From assembly GCA_948847595.1 (NCBI GenBank), contig CAQOGY010000007.1, forward strand, positions 1 to 64,000: a DNA stretch of 64,000 nt, written 5' to 3'. A program made the position numbers and the translations under genes. Source of the stretch: an uncultured Bacteroides sp. Its GTDB lineage: Bacteria > Bacteroidota > Bacteroidia > Bacteroidales > Bacteroidaceae. Shown piece after piece: positions 59,250-64,000 of this stretch (the stretch's first letter is position 1; every line of letters starts with the position of its first letter). The notes beneath the pieces are model-generated. The model made no database searches, had not been told where the DNA came from, and saw only the letters and a list, made by a program, of their open reading frames with translations.

Positions 59250-60794
59250 ATGAGTGCATTGAAAGGGCATCCGAAAGGCCTTTATCTGATTTTCGCGACC
59301 AGCACGGCAGAACGTTTCAGTTATTACGGAATGCGTGCCATCTTTATTCTTTTCCTGACGCAGGCATTATTGTTTGACAAGGAAGCTGCGGCATCTATCT
59401 ACGGTAGCTATACCGGATTAGTTTATCTGACCCCCTTGATTGGCGGATACATTGCCGATAAATACTGGGGTATCCGTCGTTCCGTTTTCTGGGGAGCGAT
59501 GATGATGGCAGTGGGGCAGTTCCTTATGTTTATGAGTGCTTCCACACTGAATAATACCGGACTGGCGCATTGGCTGATGTACGGCGGACTCGGATTTCTG
59601 ATTTTGGGCAACGGCTGTTTCAAGCCTACCGTTTCCTCTTTGGTGGGACAACTCTATGAGCCGGGAGACAAGCGGTTGGATGCGGCATATACCATCTTCT
59701 ATATGGGAGTGAATGTCGGTTCTTTCGCCGCTCCGTTGATTTGCGGTTATTTGGGAGATACGGGAGATCCTCACGATTTTAAATGGGGATTCCTTGCAGC
59801 CGGAATCATGACACTGTTTACCGTCGTACTTTTCGAAACTCAAAAGAACAAATACCTTTTCTCACCGTCCGGAGAACCTATCGGCATTATCCCCGACGCC
59901 AAGCGTGAAAAGAAAGAAGATAAAGCCGGTCACATCTCCCACCCGAAAATGGACACACGGACTAAAGTCCGCAACGCCGTCATAATAACGATATTAACTG
60001 CCGTCCTGCTGTCATTCTTCGGCTACATCTTTAGCGGTGACTGGATTAGTGTAGGTATCTTCACGGCTTGTATCGTATTCCCGGTACTCATCCTGTTGGA
60101 CGGCTCGTTGACTAAGATAGAACGCAGCCGTATCTTCGTAATCTATATCGTAGCCTTTTTCGTCATATTCTTTTGGGCGGCCTACGAACAGGCAGGAGCA
60201 TCCTTGACACTTTTTGCGTCTGAGCAAACCAACCGCGATATTCTCGGTTGGGAAATGCCGGCTTCCTGGTTCCAGTCTTTCAATCCGCTATTCGTGGTTG
60301 TATTGGCTTATATCATGCCGGGCGTATGGAGCTTCCTGAGCAAACGAAAGATGGAACCGGCTTCTCCGACCAAACAAGCCATCGGTCTTTTACTGCTCTC
60401 TTTGGGATACCTTTTCATTTGCTTTGGAGTGAAAGATGTCGTTCCCGGAGTAAAAGTAAGCATGATTTGGCTGACCGGGCTTTACTTTATTCATACGATG
60501 GGTGAAATCGCCCTGTCACCTATCGGACTTTCTATGGTTAACAAATTGAGTCCGTTGCGTTTCGCATCCCTGATGATGGGAATTTGGTACCTCTCTACCG
60601 CCACAGCCAACAAGTTTGCAGGTATGTTGAGCGGGCTTTATCCCGAAGATGGAAAGGTGAAAACAATCCTGGGTTATCAGATTGCAACAATGTATGACTT
60701 CTTCATGGTATTCGTCGTAATGTCGGGTGTCGCTTCACTGATTCTGTTCCTTCTTTCGAAGAAATTACAGAAGATGATGCACGGGGTAGAATAA
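59250..60794 (+). CDS. Proton-dependent oligopeptide transporter (POT family)
   Basis: 514 residues with about fourteen membrane helices, the bacterial POT layout. The N-terminal ERFSYYGMRAIFILFL holds the ExxERFxYY proton-coupling motif, and GGYIADKYWGIRRSVFWG is the helix-2/3 loop. FYMGVNVGSFAAPLICGYL is the second POT signature, and FWAAYEQAGASLTLFA marks the second half. It imports di- and tripeptides with protons across the inner membrane. It has a strong own promoter; hpt follows after 41 bases. Confidence 0.95.
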   Translation: MSALKGHPKGLYLIFATSTAERFSYYGMRAIFILFLTQALLFDKEAAASIYGSYTGLVYLTPLIGGYIADKYWGIRRSVFWGAMMMAVGQFLMFMSASTLNNTGLAHWLMYGGLGFLILGNGCFKPTVSSLVGQLYEPGDKRLDAAYTIFYMGVNVGSFAAPLICGYLGDTGDPHDFKWGFLAAGIMTLFTVVLFETQKNKYLFSPSGEPIGIIPDAKREKKEDKAGHISHPKMDTRTKVRNAVIITILTAVLLSFFGYIFSGDWISVGIFTACIVFPVLILLDGSLTKIERSRIFVIYIVAFFVIFFWAAYEQAGASLTLFASEQTNRDILGWEMPASWFQSFNPLFVVVLAYIMPGVWSFLSKRKMEPASPTKQAIGLLLLSLGYLFICFGVKDVVPGVKVSMIWLTGLYFIHTMGEIALSPIGLSMVNKLSPLRFASLMMGIWYLSTATANKFAGMLSGLYPEDGKVKTILGYQIATMYDFFMVFVVMSGVASLILFLLSKKLQKMMHGVE

Positions 60795-60801
60795 AAAATT
60801 G

Positions 60802-60809
60802 TATTTTTG
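60802..60809 (+). promoter_or_regulatory. -7 box of hpt
   Basis: TATTTTTG, 26 bases before the ATG at 60836. No clear -33 element. Confidence 0.45.
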
Positions 60810-60835
60810 CGACAACTTTTTTAAAATTACCGGTT

Positions 60836-61372
60836 ATGAATACCATTCAGATAAAAGACAAGCAGTTTACCGTTTCTATCAAGGAACAAGATATTCAGAA
60901 AGAAGTGATTCGTGTAGCGAACGAAATTAACCGCGATTTAGCAGGTAAGAATCCGCTTTTCCTTAGTGTGTTGAACGGTTCGTTTATGTTCACTGCCGAT
61001 TTGCTGAAGCACATCACAATCCCTTGTGAAATATCATTTGTGAAATTAGCTTCTTATCAGGGAGTCACTTCCACCGGAGTGATTAAGGAAGTAATCGGCC
61101 TGAATGAGGACATTGCCGGACGTACGGTTGTCATTGTAGAAGATATTGTGGATACGGGACTGACTATGCAACGCCTGTTGGATACATTGGGAACACGCAA
61201 TCCCGCCGAAATCCATATCGCTTCCCTGTTGGTGAAACCGGAAAAACTAAAAGTAGCCTTGAATATTGAATATGTAGCGATGGAGATTCCGAATGACTTT
61301 ATCGTAGGTTACGGACTGGACTATGACGGCTTCGGACGTAATTATCCCGACATTTATACAGTAGTAGATTAA
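60836..61372 (+). CDS. hpt: Hypoxanthine phosphoribosyltransferase
   Basis: Purine salvage: hypoxanthine (and guanine) plus PRPP to IMP/GMP. 178 residues, normal length. The PRPP loop is VVIVEDIVDTGLTM near residues 100-113, with the flexible-loop region FVKLASYQGVTSTG, and FLSVLNGSFMFTADL at the start. The terminal YGLDYDGFGRNYPDIYTV is the purine-stacking segment. It is followed after 33 bases by adk, so this is a nucleotide-metabolism pair. Confidence 0.95.
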   Translation: MNTIQIKDKQFTVSIKEQDIQKEVIRVANEINRDLAGKNPLFLSVLNGSFMFTADLLKHITIPCEISFVKLASYQGVTSTGVIKEVIGLNEDIAGRTVVIVEDIVDTGLTMQRLLDTLGTRNPAEIHIASLLVKPEKLKVALNIEYVAMEIPNDFIVGYGLDYDGFGRNYPDIYTVVD

Positions 61373-61405
61373 ATTCAAATACAAATTAATTTTTAGGTAA
61401 AAAAG

Positions 61406-61975
61406 ATGTTGAATATTGTAATTTTCGGTGCTCCGGGTTCAGGAAAAGGAACACAGAGCGAACGTATTGTAGAAAAGTATGGAATCAACCACATCTCGAC
61501 AGGAGATGTATTGCGTGCAGAAATCAAGAACGGCACAGAACTGGGTAAAACTGCTAAAGGATACATCGACCAAGGTCAATTGATTCCTGACGAACTGATG
61601 ATTGATATTCTGGCAAGCGTATTCGATAGCTTCAAAGATAGCAAAGGTGTAATTTTCGACGGTTTCCCGAGAACAATTGCACAGGCGGAAGCATTAAAGA
61701 AAATGTTGGCTGAAAGAGGACAGGATGTTTCTGTTATGGTAGACCTCGATGTTCCTGAAGAAGAACTGATGGTGCGTCTTATCAAACGTGGCAAAGACTC
61801 TGGCCGTGCGGATGACAACGAAGAGACTATTAAAAAACGTCTGCATGTATATCATTCACAGACTGCCCCGCTGATTGACTGGTACAAGAACGAAGAGAAA
61901 TACCAGCACATCAACGGTTTGGGTACTATGGAAGGTATCTTTGCAGAAATCTGCGAAGCAGTAGACAAATTGTAA
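61406..61975 (+). CDS. adk: Adenylate kinase
   Basis: Interconverts ATP + AMP and 2 ADP. 189 residues, the short form with a reduced lid. The P-loop is GAPGSGKGTQS at residues 7-17. AMP-binding residues appear in INHISTGDVLRAEI and FDGFPRTIAQAEAL. The lid region LIKRGKDSGRADDNEETI lacks the zinc-ribbon insertion of the long form. It lies in line with hpt and obgE. Confidence 0.96.
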   Translation: MLNIVIFGAPGSGKGTQSERIVEKYGINHISTGDVLRAEIKNGTELGKTAKGYIDQGQLIPDELMIDILASVFDSFKDSKGVIFDGFPRTIAQAEALKKMLAERGQDVSVMVDLDVPEEELMVRLIKRGKDSGRADDNEETIKKRLHVYHSQTAPLIDWYKNEEKYQHINGLGTMEGIFAEICEAVDKL

Positions 61976-61988
61976 TAATAAACAGATA

Positions 61989-62035
61989 GGCCAGTGGCCG
62001 GGGTATCTTGCTTTGGCTACTGACCATTTTAACTT
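61989..62035 (+). terminator. Possible weak hairpin between adk and obgE
   Basis: GGCCAGTGGCC at about 61989 faces GGCTACTGACC with one mismatch and a G-U pair, followed by ATTTTAACTT. It could be a partial terminator. Confidence 0.35.
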
Positions 62036-62046
62036 ACTAAAAGAAT

Positions 62047-63213
62047 ATGGCTGAATCGAATTTTGTTGATTACGTAAAGATATACTGTCGCTCGGGTAAG
62101 GGCGGAAGAGGCTCTACGCACATGAGGCGCGAGAAATATTGTCCTAACGGAGGGCCCGACGGGGGCGATGGCGGAAGAGGAGGTCATATCATCCTGCGCG
62201 GTAACCGTAACTACTGGACATTGCTTCACCTGAAGTATGACCGTCACGCAATGGCAGGCCATGGCGAATCGGGAAGTAAAGGACGCAGCTTCGGAAAAGA
62301 CGGCGCGGATAAAATAATAGAAGTACCCTGCGGAACGGTGGTCTATAATGCCGAAACCGGAGAGTATCTTTGTGATGTGACGGAAGACGGACAGGAAGTG
62401 ATCTTGCTCAAAGGCGGTCGCGGCGGTCAGGGTAACAGCCATTTCAAAACGGCAACCCGTCAGGCTCCGCGTTTTGCACAGCCGGGAGAACCGATGCAGG
62501 AAATGACCGTTATCATGGAGTTGAAGCTGCTTGCCGATGTCGGCCTGGTAGGTTTCCCAAATGCGGGAAAGTCTACATTGCTTTCTTCCATTTCGGCGGC
62601 AAAACCGAAAATAGCCGATTATCCGTTTACTACTCTAGAACCGAATTTAGGTATCGTTTCCTATCACGGCGGAAAATCTTTCGTGATGGCGGATATACCG
62701 GGAATTATTGAGGGAGCCAGCCAGGGTAAAGGCTTGGGACTGCGTTTCCTGCGTCATATCGAACGTAACTCATTACTGCTGTTCATGGTTCCGGCAGACA
62801 GCGACGATATTCGTAAAGAATACGATATCCTGCTGAACGAACTGCGTACCTTCAATCCTGAAATGCTGGACAAACAACGTGTGCTGGCTATCACCAAGAG
62901 CGATATGCTCGACCAGGAATTGATGGACGAGATTGAACCTACATTGCCGGAAGGCATACCTCATATATTCATATCTTCTGTTTCCGGTTTGGGAATCTCC
63001 GAGTTGAAAGATATCCTGTGGGCGGAGCTGAACAAGGAAAGTAACAAGATAGAAGCAATCGTTCACCGTCCGAAGGACGTGACCCGCCTGCAACAGGAAC
63101 TCAAGGACATGGGCGAAGATGAAGACATCGACTATGAATATGACGACGATGTTGACAGTGATGACGATGATTTCGACTATGAATACGAAGAAGAAGATTG
63201 GGAAGATAAATGA
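62047..63213 (+). CDS. obgE: Obg/CgtA GTPase
   Basis: An essential ribosome-associated GTPase linked to 50S maturation and the stringent response. 388 residues. The glycine-rich Obg fold is at 1-158 (GGRGSTHMRREKYCPNGGPD, GGDGGRGGHIILRG). The G domain follows with G1 GFPNAGKST near residue 169, switch I YPFTTLEPNLG, G3 DIPGIIEGASQGKGLG and G4 ITKSD. The C-terminus is an unusual acidic run (DEDIDYEYDDDVDSDDDDF) instead of the OCT domain. Its stop overlaps the pgeF start as ATGA. Confidence 0.96.
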   Translation: MAESNFVDYVKIYCRSGKGGRGSTHMRREKYCPNGGPDGGDGGRGGHIILRGNRNYWTLLHLKYDRHAMAGHGESGSKGRSFGKDGADKIIEVPCGTVVYNAETGEYLCDVTEDGQEVILLKGGRGGQGNSHFKTATRQAPRFAQPGEPMQEMTVIMELKLLADVGLVGFPNAGKSTLLSSISAAKPKIADYPFTTLEPNLGIVSYHGGKSFVMADIPGIIEGASQGKGLGLRFLRHIERNSLLLFMVPADSDDIRKEYDILLNELRTFNPEMLDKQRVLAITKSDMLDQELMDEIEPTLPEGIPHIFISSVSGLGISELKDILWAELNKESNKIEAIVHRPKDVTRLQQELKDMGEDEDIDYEYDDDVDSDDDDFDYEYEEEDWEDK

Positions 63214-64000
63214 TTTCACTCACTAAAGACAAGGTGCTGATGGGGTATGAGCTGCTGAAAGCGTACCCCGAAGTAGCTCATTTCGTCACTACACGTCATG
63301 GCGGTATCAGTGGAGGGACGTATGCCTCGTTCAATTGCTCGCCTTATACGAATGACTCGTGTATGAACGTCAATCACAATCAGTTTGTGCTATTCCAACA
63401 TATGGAACATCAGATTAGGGAATTGTTTATTCCGGAACAGATACATGGTTGCGATAGTCTGATAATCGATGAATCTTTTCTAAGGAATAATTCGTTGGAA
63501 ACGAGACGGGCTCTTTTGGCAGGAATGGACGCATTGATTACCGATGTGCCCGGATTCTGTATCTGTGTCACGACTGCGGATTGCGTGCCTGTACTGCTGT
63601 ACGACAGAAAGCACCGGGTGGTAGCCGCCGTCCATGCCGGATGGAAAGGGACAGTGAAGCGTATTGTCAGCTATGTGATGCGGCTTATGAAACGGAATTT
63701 CGATACGCGGGGTGAAGATTTGGTAGCCTGCATCGGTCCGAGCATTTCGCTTGAATCCTTTGAAGTGGGCAATGAGGTTTATGAAATCTTTGAAGAAAAC
63801 GGCTTCGATATGTCTGCCATCTCTATTAAAAAGAAGGAGACAGGCAAATATCATATCGACTTGTGGGAAGCCAACCGGATTGAACTGCTTGATGCGGGAG
63901 TTCCTGCCGGGCAGATTGAAGTGGCGGGTATTTGCACCTATATTCATCATGATGAATTCTTTTCGGCACGCAGGCTGGGTATTAATTCCGGTCGCATATT
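63210..64000 (+). CDS. pgeF: Purine-nucleoside phosphorylase/laccase-domain protein, cut by window end
   Basis: The frame starts at ATG 63210, overlapping the obgE stop (ATGA), and stays open to the window end; 263 residues are visible of roughly 270 expected. The YfiH/DUF152 (PgeF) pattern is clear: FVTTRHGGISGG, EQIHG, CVTTADCVPVLLYD, VHAGWKGTVKRIVS and CIGPSISLESFEVG. The zinc site is made by the His of EQIHG, the Cys of TADC and the His of VHAGW. These proteins act on purine nucleosides, or in cell-wall editing in E. coli. Only the last few residues are missing. Confidence 0.93.
   Translation, partial: MISLTKDKVLMGYELLKAYPEVAHFVTTRHGGISGGTYASFNCSPYTNDSCMNVNHNQFVLFQHMEHQIRELFIPEQIHGCDSLIIDESFLRNNSLETRRALLAGMDALITDVPGFCICVTTADCVPVLLYDRKHRVVAAVHAGWKGTVKRIVSYVMRLMKRNFDTRGEDLVACIGPSISLESFEVGNEVYEIFEENGFDMSAISIKKKETGKYHIDLWEANRIELLDAGVPAGQIEVAGICTYIHHDEFFSARRLGINSGRI

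Noticed and set aside
63480..63950. A minus-strand gene near the window end
   Set aside because: It is antisense to pgeF, whose plus-strand frame has clear PgeF motifs.

Overview
The window reads as chromosomal DNA of a gut Bacteroides species. The evidence is moderate GC with A-rich ribosome-binding regions, many promoters of the Bacteroidetes type (TTTG, about 17-24 bases, then TAnnTTTG), a complete SusC/SusD glycan locus, and many families largely confined to Bacteroidales (DUF3810, DUF4105, DUF4831, DUF4837, and likely DUF6340). I cannot name the species from sequence alone. No rRNA, tRNA, CRISPR array, phage or complete insertion sequence was seen.

Layout. 1-5.8 kb: the 3' part of rpsA, RNase Z, an L,D-transpeptidase, and an ECF sigma/membrane protein/Spy-like trio. 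5.9-8.6 kb: mazG, a DUF3810 metalloprotease-like membrane protein and an unknown membrane protein. 8.7-13.3 kb: valS and a periplasmic-sensor histidine kinase. 13.7-28.1 kb: a polysaccharide utilisation locus with an ECF sigma factor divergent from its FecR-type anti-sigma factor, a SusC with an STN signalling domain, SusD, a SusE-like/FISUMP lipoprotein, a DUF4874/DUF4832 protein, a GH35 beta-galactosidase and a GH89 alpha-N-acetylglucosaminidase. The enzyme pair fits removal of alpha-GlcNAc caps and the galactose beneath them from host mucin-type glycans. 28.6-36.6 kb, minus strand: two conserved proteins, secA, a phosphatase-fold protein that seems to have lost its catalytic residues, and a DUF4105 protein. 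37.0-44.6 kb: coaX, a beta-barrel, a TPR protein, lptC, a CNNM/CBS protein and a PpiD-like isomerase. 44.7-52.8 kb: rlmN, a DUF4837 protein, pdxA, a sigma-54 activator lacking a sensor domain, lptE, a TPR protein, secG, a major-facilitator transporter and a PqqD-like protein. 53.0-57.3 kb, minus strand: a small membrane protein, a DUF4831 protein, the NAD(P)HX repair enzyme and an Rpn-family nuclease. 58.1-64.0 kb: a winged-helix protein, a decayed gene remnant, a POT peptide transporter, hpt, adk, obgE and the start of pgeF.

The most unusual signal is between the genes. At least six intergenic tracts (5.8, 13.5, 28.3, 36.7, 57.5 and 57.8 kb) are built from degenerate units in strict 22-base register. 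Consensus differs between tracts but the period does not; in the AAACAGAG..CTCTGTTT tracts a 17-base dyad alternates with a 5-base spacer. Neighbouring units often face each other and make long hairpins, one of which serves as a bidirectional terminator. Separately, a 123-base element with inverted ends occurs twice, 51 kb apart.
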